From positions 4,154,001 to 4,218,000 of the forward strand of contig NC_015717.1 of NCBI RefSeq assembly GCF_000253295.1: 64,000 bases of DNA, read 5' to 3'. The position numbers and the translations under genes were made by a program. Shown here piece after piece: positions 43,311 to 52,827 of this stretch. This stretch comes from Hyphomicrobium sp. MC1. Lineage in GTDB: Bacteria; Pseudomonadota; Alphaproteobacteria; Rhizobiales; Hyphomicrobiaceae. Position 1 is the first letter of the stretch; every line of letters begins with the position of its first letter. The notes beneath the pieces were generated by a model. It saw only the letters and a list, made by a program, of their open reading frames with translations. It was not told the DNA's origin and did not search any database.

Positions 43311-45779
43311 TCATCCCTTACGCGGCTTGGCGCGCGCCGTCGGCAGAGCCGTTGCGGGGTCCTCGGGCCAGACGTGCTTGGGATATTGCCCGCGCATATC
43401 CGCCCTGACCGCACGCCATGAGCCCGCCCAGAAGCCCGGAAGGTCGCGTGTAATCTGAATCGGACGGTGTGCCGGCGACAGCAAATGAAGCGTAAGCGGC
43501 AAACGGCCACGCGCGATCGCAGGATGCTCCTTGAGGCCGAAAAGCTCCTGCACGCGAATGTGCAGCGCCGGGGCATCATCCGATTCGTAGTCGAGCGGAT
43601 GGCGGTTGCCGGTGGGCGCGGTGAAATGCGTCGGCGCTTCATCATCGAGGCGGACGCGCATTTGCCGCGGCAGCAGCGCATTGAGCGCGGTCTCCAGCGT
43701 CTCGGCGTCAACGTCCGTCGTTCGCGTTTTGCCGAGCAGGAACGGCGACAGCCAATCGTCGATGGTCGACGCGAGAGCGGCATCAGACAAGTCCGGCCAG
43801 GTTTCATCGTTGCGGCGGAGAAACGAGACGCGATTGCGGAGCTGAAGCTGCGCTTTCGTCCACGGAAGTGCTGCGACACCGATATCGGCAAGGCCGCGAG
43901 CAAGCACGGCCATAACGTCATCGCCGTCTTTGACCGGACGCGTTTCGCTTTTCAGAACGATAGCGCCAAGGCGGCGGGCGCGCCGGGCTCGAACCGCGCG
44001 GGCATCCTTATCAAAATAGATCTCGTCGCGAGATTCGATCGCATCGGAAGCGATCGCTTCGATCTCGGCCTCGTCGGTCGCGAGCGCCAGCATGATGCGT
44101 GTCGCGGCTGCACGGCCCTGCAGCTCGGCGACGACAACATATTGCGCTGACGCCAAGTGCTGGTGCTCGTCGATCTGACCGGCTCGGCCGTTTGCAAGCA
44201 GAAAGCTACCGCGTTTGCCGCGGCTCTTGGCGATACGTTCAGGATAAGCAAGCGCCAGTAGAGCGGCCGGCGACTGCGCGCGACTTTCACGTAGGTCCGT
44301 CGAAGCCGTGCGCGCCCACTGACGCGCGAGTGCACGCATGTTTTCTGCTCGCTGCGAACGGTCGCGGCGGAAATTTTCGAGGCGCTGTGCAAGGTCGATG
44401 TCGTTGCCGCCGATGCCGCGCTCGACAAGGATTGCGGCGATCTCGGCAGCGAGGCTCGCGTTGCCAAGCTCACCGGCTTTCATGATCATACGCGCCAAGC
44501 GCGGCGGTAACGGAAGCATGCGCAGCCGCCGGCCTTCGCTGCTGATGCGTCCATCGGGATCAAGCGCCCCGATGGCTTCCAGACCGGCGCGGGCCGCAGC
44601 GAGCGGGCCCTCGGCCGGAGGATCAAGCCAAGAGAGCGTACGCGGGTCGTTCGCACCCCATTCGGCGCAATCGAGCAGTAAACTCGAAAGATCGGCGGCG
44701 CGAATTTCCGGATCGGCAAAGGGCACAAGACCTTGCGTCTCAGGTTCGTCCCACAGCCGATAGCACACGCCCGGTTCCGTTCGTCCAGCCCGCCCGCGAC
44801 GCTGATCGGCTGAGGCGCGTGAGACGCGAACGGTCTCAAGCCGCGTTATGCCGACGTCCGGCTCATAGCGGGGAACGCGGGCGACACCGCTGTCGATGAC
44901 GACGCGGACACCGTCGATCGTTATCGACGTTTCGGCGATCGACGTCGCCAACACGATCTTGCGACGACCAGGCTTCGCCGGAGAAATAGCGCGGTCCTGC
45001 GTCGCCGGGTCCAAGCCGCCATAGAGCGGAACGACATCAACGTTCGACGGCAACGCCTGATCCGCCAAACGCTCCGCGACGCGTGCGATTTCGCCTTGTC
45101 CAGGAAGAAATACCAATATCGACCCCTGCTCGCTCGAAACCGCGCGGCGCACTGCTCCAACGACGTCGTCCTCTAGTCGTGCGGGGCTTCGACCGAGGTA
45201 TCGCGTCTCGACAGGGAACGCACGCCCTTCGCTTTCGATGATGGGCGCTTCGCCCAGCAGCTTAGCGACAGATCGCGTTTCAAGCGTCGCCGACATCACG
45301 ACGATCTTGAGATCGGGCCTGAGCGCCGCACGCGCGTCTAGTGCCAGCGCCAGCCCGAGGTCGGCGTCGAGTGAGCGCTCGTGAAACTCATCGAACAAGA
45401 CGGCGGCTACGCCCTTCAGCTCTGGATCATCGAGGATCATGCGCGTAAAGACGCCTTCCGTGATCACTTCAACAGCGACACGCGGGCCTGTCCTGGAATT
45501 GAGGCGGGCACGCAGCCCGACATCTTCACCGAGACGGCTGCCGACTGTCGCCGCCATGCGCTCGGCGGCAGCCCGCGCGGCGATCCGCCGAGGTTCGAGC
45601 ACCAGGACCTTTCCGCCCGCGCGCCATGGCTCATCAAGCAACGCGAGCGGGACGCGCGTGGTCTTACCTGCGCCGGGTGCGGCAACGAGCACGGCTGCGC
45701 CATGCGTGCGAAGCGCCGCGCGCACGTCACCGAGCGCGGCATCAATCGGCAGGGTTTCGGCGAAAGAGCGATCAGTCAT
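43311..45779 (-). CDS. hrpB: ATP-dependent helicase HrpB
   Basis: HrpB is a DExH-box RNA helicase family protein. From the ATG at 45,779 it has 822 residues, with Walker A (VAAPGAGKTTRVPLALL), the DEFH box (AVLFDEFHERSLDADLG), SAT motif (IVVMSATLETRSVAKLL), the second RecA domain (VLATSIAETSITIDGVRVVI, QRRGRAGRTEPGVCYRLW) and an HrpB-specific C-terminal domain. Its cellular target is poorly defined in general. It is the last gene of the fbp-prk-rpe-hrpB run, 41 nt after rpe, probably by chance of operon structure. Confidence 0.93.
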   Translation of the reverse strand: MTDRSFAETLPIDAALGDVRAALRTHGAAVLVAAPGAGKTTRVPLALLDEPWRAGGKVLVLEPRRIAARAAAERMAATVGSRLGEDVGLRARLNSRTGPRVAVEVITEGVFTRMILDDPELKGVAAVLFDEFHERSLDADLGLALALDARAALRPDLKIVVMSATLETRSVAKLLGEAPIIESEGRAFPVETRYLGRSPARLEDDVVGAVRRAVSSEQGSILVFLPGQGEIARVAERLADQALPSNVDVVPLYGGLDPATQDRAISPAKPGRRKIVLATSIAETSITIDGVRVVIDSGVARVPRYEPDVGITRLETVRVSRASADQRRGRAGRTEPGVCYRLWDEPETQGLVPFADPEIRAADLSSLLLDCAEWGANDPRTLSWLDPPAEGPLAAARAGLEAIGALDPDGRISSEGRRLRMLPLPPRLARMIMKAGELGNASLAAEIAAILVERGIGGNDIDLAQRLENFRRDRSQRAENMRALARQWARTASTDLRESRAQSPAALLALAYPERIAKSRGKRGSFLLANGRAGQIDEHQHLASAQYVVVAELQGRAAATRIMLALATDEAEIEAIASDAIESRDEIYFDKDARAVRARRARRLGAIVLKSETRPVKDGDDVMAVLARGLADIGVAALPWTKAQLQLRNRVSFLRRNDETWPDLSDAALASTIDDWLSPFLLGKTRTTDVDAETLETALNALLPRQMRVRLDDEAPTHFTAPTGNRHPLDYESDDAPALHIRVQELFGLKEHPAIARGRLPLTLHLLSPAHRPIQITRDLPGFWAGSWRAVRADMRGQYPKHVWPEDPATALPTARAKPRKG

Positions 45780-45817
45780 AGGCGGTGGACATACGCCAGC
45801 GCGGCGACAAATCAAGC

Positions 45818-45837
45818 CGGTTAGCAGTCGCTAACCG
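45818..45837 (-). terminator. Hairpin across the rpe stop codon (weak terminator)
   Basis: CGGTTAGC and GCTAACCG form a perfect 8-bp stem with an AGTC loop that includes the rpe stop codon. Only a mildly T-rich stretch follows on the minus strand, so it may attenuate rather than stop transcription into hrpB. Confidence 0.4.
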
Positions 45838-46504
45838 CCGACGCAGCAGCTTTTCGGATCACCTCGATGTTGGTGCGATAGCTGGCTTCGGTGCCGCCCT
45901 TGAACACAGCCGAGCCAGCGACGAGCACATTGGCACCGGCTTTGGCGACGAGCGGCGCGGTTTCCGGCGTAACGCCACCGTCAACCTCGATATCAATCGG
46001 ACGATCGCCGATGAGGGCTTTCACCCGGCGGATCTTCTCGACAACGGCAGGAATGAACGACTGACCACCGAAGCCCGGATTGACACTCATCAGCAAAATC
46101 AGATCGAGGCGATCGAGGACGTATTCGATGACGCTTTCGGGCGTCGACGGATTAAGCGAAACACCGGCCTTCTTGCCGAGCGCGCGAATGGCCTGGAGAG
46201 ACCGGTCGAGATGCGGACCGGCTTCGGCGTGAACGGTGATGATGTCGGCGCCAGCGGCTGCGAAATCAGCCAGATACGGATCGACCGGCGCGATCATCAG
46301 ATGGACATCGAAAACCTTTTTCGATGTTCCGCGCACCGCTTTGATGACAGGCGCGCCGTACGTGATGTTCGGCACGAAATGACCGTCCATCACATCGCAG
46401 TGAATCCAATCGGCGCCGGCGGCATCAACCGTCCGAATCTCGTCGCCGAGCTTGCTGAAATCGGCCGACAGAATGGACGGGGCAATCAGGAGAGGGCGTG
46501 ACAC
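45821..46504 (-). CDS. rpe: Ribulose-phosphate 3-epimerase
   Basis: Rpe interconverts ribulose 5-phosphate and xylulose 5-phosphate in the pentose phosphate and Calvin cycles. The 227-residue TIM barrel has the expected motifs: IAPSILSADFSKLGDEI, WIHCDVMDGHFVPNITYG (metal-binding His and catalytic Asp), MSVNPGFGGQSFIPAVVEKI and DIEVDGGVTPETAPLVAKAG. It uses a GTG start. It lies 24 nt after prk in an fbp-prk-rpe run. Confidence 0.96.
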   Translation of the reverse strand: MSRPLLIAPSILSADFSKLGDEIRTVDAAGADWIHCDVMDGHFVPNITYGAPVIKAVRGTSKKVFDVHLMIAPVDPYLADFAAAGADIITVHAEAGPHLDRSLQAIRALGKKAGVSLNPSTPESVIEYVLDRLDLILLMSVNPGFGGQSFIPAVVEKIRRVKALIGDRPIDIEVDGGVTPETAPLVAKAGANVLVAGSAVFKGGTEASYRTNIEVIRKAAASAVSDC

Positions 46505-46528
46505 AAGCTACCTTTCGAAGGAGTTCGT

Positions 46529-47404
46529 TCAAATGACGCGACGGCGCCGCTCGACGAGCTGAAGAATGAGTGGCGTCAAGATCAACTGCATCGCGAGATC
46601 AAGCTTGCTGCCGGGGATCACGATGGAATTGGCGCGCGACATGAAGCTATCGTGGATCATGGACAGCAGGTACGCGAAATCGATACCACGCGGTTCCTTG
46701 AAACGAATAACGACCATCGATTCATCGTTGGTCGGAATCCAGCGCGCGACGAAGGGATTTGACGTATCGACGGTCGGTATGCGCTGGAAGTTGATATCCG
46801 TCTCTGCGAACTGGGGGCAAATGTACTGAACGTAGTCGGGCATCCGCCGCAAAATGGATTGCGTCACTTCTTCAGTCGTGTATCCGCGCTCAGTCCGATC
46901 GCGTCGAATTTTTTGAATCCATTCAAGGTTTATGACCGGGACAACACCAATCTTGAGATCCGCGTGTCGCGCAACATCATGTTCGGGCGTAACGACGGCA
47001 CCATGTAGCCCTTCATACAAAAGGAGATCGGTGCCAGGCTCGATATCTTCCCACCGCGTGAACGAGCCAATCGGTGTCCCATACGTGTTCGCCTCGTCTT
47101 CGTCGTGGACGTAGTGGCGATAAAGCCCCTTTCCGCTTTCCGCATAAGTGCGAAACAACTTCTCGAGGTCTTCGATAAGGTTTGCCTCGATGCCGAAGTG
47201 GCTGAAATTATGATTGCCGCGCTTTGCTGCGGCCTTCATCGCTTTTTCCATGCCGCAACGGTCGTAGCGATGAAAGGCGTCCCCCTGGACGAACGCCGCC
47301 TTTACCTTCTCACGATGAAAAATGTAGTCGAAGGTTTGCTTAACCGATGTCGTCCCGGCCCCGGAGGAACCGGTGACGGATATGATCGGATGCTTAATGG
47401 ACAT
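46529..47404 (-). CDS. prk: Phosphoribulokinase
   Basis: Phosphoribulokinase makes ribulose 1,5-bisphosphate from ribulose 5-phosphate and ATP. The 291-residue length and the motifs fit the bacterial type: P-loop VTGSSGAGTTSVKQTF, the substrate region DAFHRYDRCGMEKAMKAAAK, and LLLYEGLHGAVVTPEHDVAR. It lies between fbp and rpe. Rubisco is not encoded in the window; in the serine-cycle methylotroph Methylobacterium extorquens, which also lacks Rubisco, the enzyme has a regulatory role via the QscR effector ribulose bisphosphate, and the same could hold here. Confidence 0.95.
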   Translation of the reverse strand: MSIKHPIISVTGSSGAGTTSVKQTFDYIFHREKVKAAFVQGDAFHRYDRCGMEKAMKAAAKRGNHNFSHFGIEANLIEDLEKLFRTYAESGKGLYRHYVHDEDEANTYGTPIGSFTRWEDIEPGTDLLLYEGLHGAVVTPEHDVARHADLKIGVVPVINLEWIQKIRRDRTERGYTTEEVTQSILRRMPDYVQYICPQFAETDINFQRIPTVDTSNPFVARWIPTNDESMVVIRFKEPRGIDFAYLLSMIHDSFMSRANSIVIPGSKLDLAMQLILTPLILQLVERRRRVI

Positions 47405-47436
47405 GGATGGGACTCGATGCGCCTCTGTTCATGGAA

Positions 47437-48480
47437 TTAGGGTGAAGCTCTGAACAGGCCTCGGCGGCCGAAGAGCGGCGAATGATCTCCCTTGAACTCC
47501 TGACCACTATAGATGCGCATCACTCGGTCTACCTCATCTCGTGAACCGCAGATCAGCGGCGTCTTTTGATGCAGAGCCACCGGAATAACGTCAAGGACGC
47601 GTTCTCGTCCCGTCGTCGCGCGCCCACCCGCCTGCTCCACGATCCATGCCAGCGGATTGGCTTCATACATCAGGCGAATGCGGCCCTGATGGAAGCCTTT
47701 TCGGCGATCTCCCGGATAGAGGTAAATGCCGCCGCGCGTCAGGATGCGGAAAACGTCCGCAACTGGCGAGCCCGTCCAGCGCATGTTGAAATCGCGGCCG
47801 CGCGGACCATTGGCGCCATTTTCACAGTCGTGGATGTAAATGCGGATTGGATCGTCCCAGTGGCGCGCGTTGGAAGCATTGATCGCATATTCCTGCGCCT
47901 CGGAAGGAATAGAAACGTTGCGCGTCGTCAGATGGTAAACCTGTGTCGCCCGATCGAGCGCGAAGATCTGCGTGCCGTGCCCGACCGTGAGCGCCAACAC
48001 CGTCTGGGGACCATACACGAAGAACCCGGCGGCCAGCTGGTGCGAGCCGGGGCGCAAGAACGCCGCCTCACCCTCCGCCGACGGATGACGCGGCAGGATC
48101 GAGAAGATCGTACCGACCGAAACGTTGGCTTCGACGTTCGATGAGCCGTCGAGAGGATCGGTCGCGACGAGCAACGGCGCATTTCTTTGCAGCGTGATCG
48201 GAAGTTCTGCTTCTTCGGAGGCCAAAGCCGCGACAGGAACCGCGCCCAAGGCTTGAACCATCAGATCATTGGCGAGGATATCTATTTCTTTCTGCTCGTC
48301 GCGCTCGCCAGCGCGCGCGACGACCCGACCCAACCGATGATCGAGCGCGCCGCGGCCAATCAGTTCCGAAAGACGGATGCTGGCATCGGCGATGGCAAGC
48401 ACGGTTTCCGAAACTTGGCCGCGCGTACGGCCTTCCAGCGTCCAGTTCGAAAGATATTCACTAAGCGTCGGGAGACCCAT
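47437..48480 (-). CDS. fbp: Class I fructose-1,6-bisphosphatase
   Basis: This enzyme makes fructose 6-phosphate from fructose 1,6-bisphosphate in gluconeogenesis and the Calvin cycle. The 347-residue protein has the metal and active-site motifs LVATDPLDGSSNVEANVSVG and the substrate-binding region GGIYLYPGDRRKGFHQGRIR, with LAWIVEQAGGRATTGRERVL. It is the first gene of fbp-prk-rpe, with 32 nt to prk. The 212-nt upstream gap should carry its promoter. Confidence 0.95.
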   Translation of the reverse strand: MGLPTLSEYLSNWTLEGRTRGQVSETVLAIADASIRLSELIGRGALDHRLGRVVARAGERDEQKEIDILANDLMVQALGAVPVAALASEEAELPITLQRNAPLLVATDPLDGSSNVEANVSVGTIFSILPRHPSAEGEAAFLRPGSHQLAAGFFVYGPQTVLALTVGHGTQIFALDRATQVYHLTTRNVSIPSEAQEYAINASNARHWDDPIRIYIHDCENGANGPRGRDFNMRWTGSPVADVFRILTRGGIYLYPGDRRKGFHQGRIRLMYEANPLAWIVEQAGGRATTGRERVLDVIPVALHQKTPLICGSRDEVDRVMRIYSGQEFKGDHSPLFGRRGLFRASP

Positions 48481-48692
48481 TATGCCCTTCCAGCGCCCGC
48501 CTGCCCTGATGACCCGCGCTTAATCTAACCGTAAGTGGCAGTGAGAATCGAGACAGCACTTTCTTCAAACCCGTGCATAGGCGCGCACTGCCGCACTTTT
48601 GCTGGGGTGCAGCATAGATTTCTCGGCGCGCAGAGTTGTAGGCGCGGAGGGCGCATTCAACTGTTAATCAAAAGCGCAAATTATCCGTTGGT

Positions 48693-49427
48693 TCAGACGT
48701 CGAACTCTTCGATCTTGGAAAAGGCTTGCCGCAACGCGTCCGACCAGGCGTTCGAGAGATTGCGGAAATATTCGTCGTCGGCGCTGATGCGTTTTTCGCG
48801 TGTCACGTCGAAGGTATCTCGTTCGTAGATGACAAGGTCGATCGGCATGCCGACCGACAAGTTGGAGCGTAAGGTCGAGTCAAACGACAGCAGCATCAGC
48901 TTGGCTGCCTCACCGAGGCGCATGTCGGAGCGCGCGACGCGGTCGAGGATTGGCTTGCCGTACTTATGCTCACCTATCTGGAAGAATGGCGTGTCATCGG
49001 TCGCCTCGATGAAGTTGCCTTCCGGATAAATCTGGAACAGGCGCGGGCGCTCGCCCTTGATCTGGCCGCCGAAAATGAAATTGGTGTTGAAGCCAAGCTT
49101 GCTGGCCTCAAGCGCAGCTCCGTCGATACTGCGCGCCTCGCGCACAGCGTCTCCGACCACGCGGGCGGCGCGGTACATGTTCGGCGCCGTGAAGAGAGTC
49201 GTCACCTCATCGTCGGTCTCTTGCGAGAGATGTTCGTTGATCAAGCTGACAACCGCCTGGGTCGCCGCGAGATTGCCGGCGCTCAGAAGCACGAACACGC
49301 GCTCGCCCGGCTGCCGCCAGAGCTGAAGCTTTTTGTACTGCGCGATGTTGTCGACGCCGGCGTTGGTCCGCGTGTCGGCTGCAAACACGAGGCCGCGCTC
49401 CAGGCGGAATGCTACGGCGTATGTCAT
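48693..49427 (-). CDS. Anbu-type proteasome-like peptidase
   Basis: Anbu is a bacterial relative of proteasome beta subunits. The 244-residue protein begins MTYAVAFRLERGLVFAADTR, so Thr2 is exposed as the expected N-terminal nucleophile; this fixes the start at 49,427 and excludes longer in-frame starts. Other conserved stretches are TNAGVDNIAQYKKL, ASKLGFNTNFIFGGQIKGE and AAKLMLLSFDSTLRSNLSVG. It is the last gene of a four-gene run with transglutaminase, alpha-E and ATP-grasp proteins, a known association whose function is not settled. Confidence 0.9.
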   Translation of the reverse strand: MTYAVAFRLERGLVFAADTRTNAGVDNIAQYKKLQLWRQPGERVFVLLSAGNLAATQAVVSLINEHLSQETDDEVTTLFTAPNMYRAARVVGDAVREARSIDGAALEASKLGFNTNFIFGGQIKGERPRLFQIYPEGNFIEATDDTPFFQIGEHKYGKPILDRVARSDMRLGEAAKLMLLSFDSTLRSNLSVGMPIDLVIYERDTFDVTREKRISADDEYFRNLSNAWSDALRQAFSKIEEFDV

Positions 49428-49455
49428 GCAATCGTCTCCGAAGTCGGCAGGGCCG

Positions 49456-50268
49456 CTATTGTTGCTGGCTGCTCTGCTGCTGAACTTCGACGATGACGTC
49501 AAGCTCTTCGTTTGCAACCCCTCGGCGAGAACCACGAATTGGAGCCGCAAAAGTCGCATCAAGGCCGGTTGCCAGGCGTACATATTTTTCGGTCGGGCAG
49601 ACGCCATTCGCCGGGTCGAAGCCGACCCAGCCTAAGCCCTCAAGCCAGACTTCCGCCCAGGCGTGGTTAGCATCGGCGGGTTCATCGCCCCCCGTCAGCA
49701 GGTAACCGCTGACATAGCGGGCCGGAATGCCGATTGACCGCGCCGCGGCGATGAAGACATGGGCGTGGTCCTGGCAAACGCCTTTGCCTTCCGCCAGCGC
49801 TTCGGCAGCGGTCGTATGCGCACCGGTGGAACCGATCTTGTAGTCGATGGCGTCGCGGACGCCATGCATCAGGTTGTGCATGCCGCGAATGTCGGCCTTG
49901 GCTCCGGCATCCTGCTGGAGCGCTATAATATCCTCGGTCGCCATCGTCTTGGGGGTGAAGCGGCGGTAGACGCGTAGCGGGGCCGGGTCCATCAGTCCGC
50001 GCACGATTCCGGCGCGATCTTCGGTATCCACGACGCCCTTGGCGATAATCAGCGACTCGGAATGCTCTTCGGTGCAACTCGCGAGATGCACCATATTGCC
50101 GAAGCCATCGCGGAACGGCTTCACCGCATCGACGCCGGGGGCGCTGATGCGCCATTCGATGACACGCTGGCCTTGAAACGACGGCGGCGTGAGACGGAGC
50201 GCGAGAATGGAATACTTCGTCGGCTCGCTGTAGACGTAACGCGAAACATGCCCAATCGAAATACGCAT
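49456..50268 (-). CDS. Transglutaminase-like cysteine peptidase of the Anbu operon
   Basis: The 270-residue protein has an N-terminal beta domain (MRISIGHVSRYVYSEPTKYS) and a transglutaminase core. The catalytic Cys is in AEGKGVCQDHAHVFIAAARS, the His in DANHAWAEVWLEGLGWVGFD, and the Asp in the same strand (GFDPANG). Members of this family are usually peptidases or amide-bond enzymes rather than true transglutaminases. It lies between the alpha-E gene (10-nt gap) and anbu (28-nt gap). The ATG at 50,268 gives the standard N-terminus. Confidence 0.9.
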   Translation of the reverse strand: MRISIGHVSRYVYSEPTKYSILALRLTPPSFQGQRVIEWRISAPGVDAVKPFRDGFGNMVHLASCTEEHSESLIIAKGVVDTEDRAGIVRGLMDPAPLRVYRRFTPKTMATEDIIALQQDAGAKADIRGMHNLMHGVRDAIDYKIGSTGAHTTAAEALAEGKGVCQDHAHVFIAAARSIGIPARYVSGYLLTGGDEPADANHAWAEVWLEGLGWVGFDPANGVCPTEKYVRLATGLDATFAAPIRGSRRGVANEELDVIVEVQQQSSQQQ

Positions 50269-50278
50269 CGTCGGAGCC

Positions 50279-51226
50279 TCAATCGCTGAAGTGATAGGCG
50301 GCGGAGATCTCGTTACCGAGCTTATTGTTGCGGGCAATGAAGTCCTGCACGAACTCGTGCAGGCCCGATTGGAAGATATTGCGAATGTCGGCCTCCAGCA
50401 GAAGGTCGCGGGTGGATTCCGCCGTCGTCTGACAATCGTGACGAGCGCCATAGAACACCGCGAGATCGCGGAGCGCCAACGTCAACTCATCGTAGCACGA
50501 GCGCAACGACCGCGGCATCTGCCGATTGAGGATCATGAAATCGGCGATCTTGAGCGGCCGATAGTGATCCTTGAAAACCCAGCGATAGCTACGATGCGCC
50601 GAGACGGAGCGAAGAAGCGCCGCCCACTGATAGTTGTCCTTTTCGCTGCCGACCATCTCGCTCGACGGCAGGAGATGATAGTACTTCACGTCGAGAATGC
50701 GCGCGGTGCTGTCGGCGCGCTCGATGAAGGTGCCGACCTGACTGAAATAGAATGTGTCGTTGCGCAAAATCGTGTTCAACATGGCGCCGCGGTAGAGCGC
50801 CGAGCGTGAACGCACCCAATCGAGAAGTTCAGGAAGCGAATTCGATGTGATCGCCACCGGGCGAATGGCGGAAAACTCCAGCCACGCACTGTTCAGGCTT
50901 TCCCACATTTCCCGCGTCAGGGCAGTGCGTTGGGCACGGCCGTTGCGGCGCGCTGCAGCGAGACACGATGCAATGCTCGACGGATTCGACGTGTCGAAGA
51001 GCATGTAGTCAATGACGTTCTGCGAGATCAGCTCGCCGTGACGCTGCACATAGCCTTGCAGGCACCCGGCGCTCTCGAGCGTCGATCGCCATTCCTCGTG
51101 AAAGCCTTCGCCCTCGCGCGGTAGCAGCACAATGCGGTAGCCAACCTCAAGGAGGCGCGCCATGTTTTCTGCGCGCTCGATATAGCGCGACAGCCAATAA
51201 AGGTCGTTTGCGGTACGTCCAAGCAT
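50279..51226 (-). CDS. Alpha-E domain protein of the Anbu operon
   Basis: This is an all-helical 315-residue protein of the alpha-E family. It starts MLGRTANDLYWLSRYIERAE and contains the internal repeat of that pattern (VGTFIERADSTARILDVKYY), with conserved Arg/Glu/Asp residues. The biochemical function is unknown; the family is almost always found with circularly permuted ATP-grasp and transglutaminase-like proteins and may form part of a peptide-ligase system. It starts 7 nt after the ATP-grasp gene. Confidence 0.9.
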   Translation of the reverse strand: MLGRTANDLYWLSRYIERAENMARLLEVGYRIVLLPREGEGFHEEWRSTLESAGCLQGYVQRHGELISQNVIDYMLFDTSNPSSIASCLAAARRNGRAQRTALTREMWESLNSAWLEFSAIRPVAITSNSLPELLDWVRSRSALYRGAMLNTILRNDTFYFSQVGTFIERADSTARILDVKYYHLLPSSEMVGSEKDNYQWAALLRSVSAHRSYRWVFKDHYRPLKIADFMILNRQMPRSLRSCYDELTLALRDLAVFYGARHDCQTTAESTRDLLLEADIRNIFQSGLHEFVQDFIARNNKLGNEISAAYHFSD

Positions 51227-51233
51227 TCCGAAG

Positions 51234-52688
51234 CTATTCCTGCAGCACCCAAGTGTCCTTCGTGCCGCCACCCTGACTTGAATTGACGACGAGCGAGCCT
51301 TTCTTCATGGCTACGCGCGTCAGTCCTCCGGGCATCAAGCGCACCTGATCGCCGATGAGCACAAAGGGGCGCAGATCGAGATGCCGAGGCGCCACGCTGG
51401 TATCGGCGAGTGTCGGGCAAGTCGATAGCGAAAGCGTCGGCTGGGCGATATAGTTTTTGGGATTGGCAATCAGCTTGGCGCGAAATTCCTCGATCTGCTC
51501 GGTCGTCGATTTCGGACCGACGAGCATGCCGTATCCGCCAGAGCCGTGGACTTCTTTGACGACGAGTTCAGCGAGGTGATCCAGAACGTATTTCAGGCTG
51601 TCGGGCTCGCGGCAGCTATACGTCTCGACGTTGGGCAGGATCGGCGCCTTGCCCGTATAAAACTCGATGATCGCCGGAATGTAGCTGTAGATCGCCTTAT
51701 CATCGGCAATACCGGCGCCCGGTGCGTTGACAATCGTCACCCGGCCCGACCGGTAGACATCGAAGATGCCCGGCACGCCCAGAAGCGACGTCGGTTCGAA
51801 AACGAGCGGATCGAGGAAGTCATCATCGACACGGCGATAGAGCACGTCTACGCGCTTCAATCCCTCGGTCGTTTTCATGCGCAATAGGCCGTCAATCACA
51901 ACGAGATCGGAGCTTTCGACCAGCTCGACGCCCATCTGATCGGCGAGGAACGAGTGCTCGAAATAGGCGCTGTTGTAGACGCCCGGCGTCAACAGAGCGA
52001 TCGTCGGCTCGGCATCGAGATTGCCTGGCGCAACGCTTTCGAGCGTCTTCAAGAGTGCGTCGGCATAATTATCGACGGGGCGCACGCGGTTGCGGCTGAA
52101 GAGGTCGGGAAAGAGATGCATCATCGTCTCGCGGTTCTCGAGCATGTACGAGACGCCGGACGGGGTGCGCGTATTGTCTTCGAGAACCATGAACTCGTTT
52201 TCGCCGGTGCGGACGAGATCGACGCCGATGATGTGGCTATAGATTCCGCGCGGCGGGTCGACGCCGATCATCTCCGGCAGGAAGGCGGAATTCTGGACGA
52301 CGAGTTCCTCGGGGATCTTACCGGCCTTCAGGATCTCCTGGCGGTGATAAATATCGTACAGGAAGGCGTTGAGCGCGCGAACGCGCTGTTCGATCCCAAG
52401 TTCGAGGCGCCGCCACTCGTCGGCGGAAATGATGCGCGGCAGAATATCGAAGGGGATCAGACGCTCGCCGGCTTCTTCTGCACCGTAGACCGCGAACGTA
52501 ATACCCGAGCGTCGGAATAAAACCTCGGCTTCAGCAGATTTCTGTCGGAGCGTATCGAGGTGTTGGACACCGAGCCATTCAGCGAATGCTTTATACGGTG
52601 GCCGCACCTCGCCGCCAAAGCCGTTCATTTCGTCGAATGGCGCGCCCAAGTCCACCCTCCCGTTTAACGAGTCTTTTCGGATCGGCAT
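51234..52688 (-). CDS. Circularly permuted ATP-grasp protein of the Anbu operon
   Basis: The 484-residue protein belongs to the type 2 circularly permuted ATP-grasp family. Motifs include ILPRIISADEWRRLELGIEQ, the acidic metal-binding stretch FMVLEDNTRTPSGVSYMLEN, and the C-terminal LVVKEVHGSGGYGMLVGP typical of ATP-grasp nucleotide binding. The family is predicted to form peptide or amide bonds (amidoligase). It is the first gene of the four-gene run, so the promoter should lie in the 139 nt upstream. The substrate is unknown. Confidence 0.9.
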   Translation of the reverse strand: MPIRKDSLNGRVDLGAPFDEMNGFGGEVRPPYKAFAEWLGVQHLDTLRQKSAEAEVLFRRSGITFAVYGAEEAGERLIPFDILPRIISADEWRRLELGIEQRVRALNAFLYDIYHRQEILKAGKIPEELVVQNSAFLPEMIGVDPPRGIYSHIIGVDLVRTGENEFMVLEDNTRTPSGVSYMLENRETMMHLFPDLFSRNRVRPVDNYADALLKTLESVAPGNLDAEPTIALLTPGVYNSAYFEHSFLADQMGVELVESSDLVVIDGLLRMKTTEGLKRVDVLYRRVDDDFLDPLVFEPTSLLGVPGIFDVYRSGRVTIVNAPGAGIADDKAIYSYIPAIIEFYTGKAPILPNVETYSCREPDSLKYVLDHLAELVVKEVHGSGGYGMLVGPKSTTEQIEEFRAKLIANPKNYIAQPTLSLSTCPTLADTSVAPRHLDLRPFVLIGDQVRLMPGGLTRVAMKKGSLVVNSSQGGGTKDTWVLQE

Positions 52689-52827
52689 CGCAAAGCCCAG
52701 GCCAATTTACGCGAAGCCCGGAATTGCTGCATCTGTCTATTCACATCAGCATCTATTTGCTTCCGAAATATGCACCTTCGGCCAAGTCCCGCATAAAATT
52801 GCGGCAGCGCAGTCCGGTGTAGGGCAA

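Noticed and set aside
45785..46501. Plus-strand open frame of 238 codons
   Set aside because: It is a shadow of rpe on the opposite strand.
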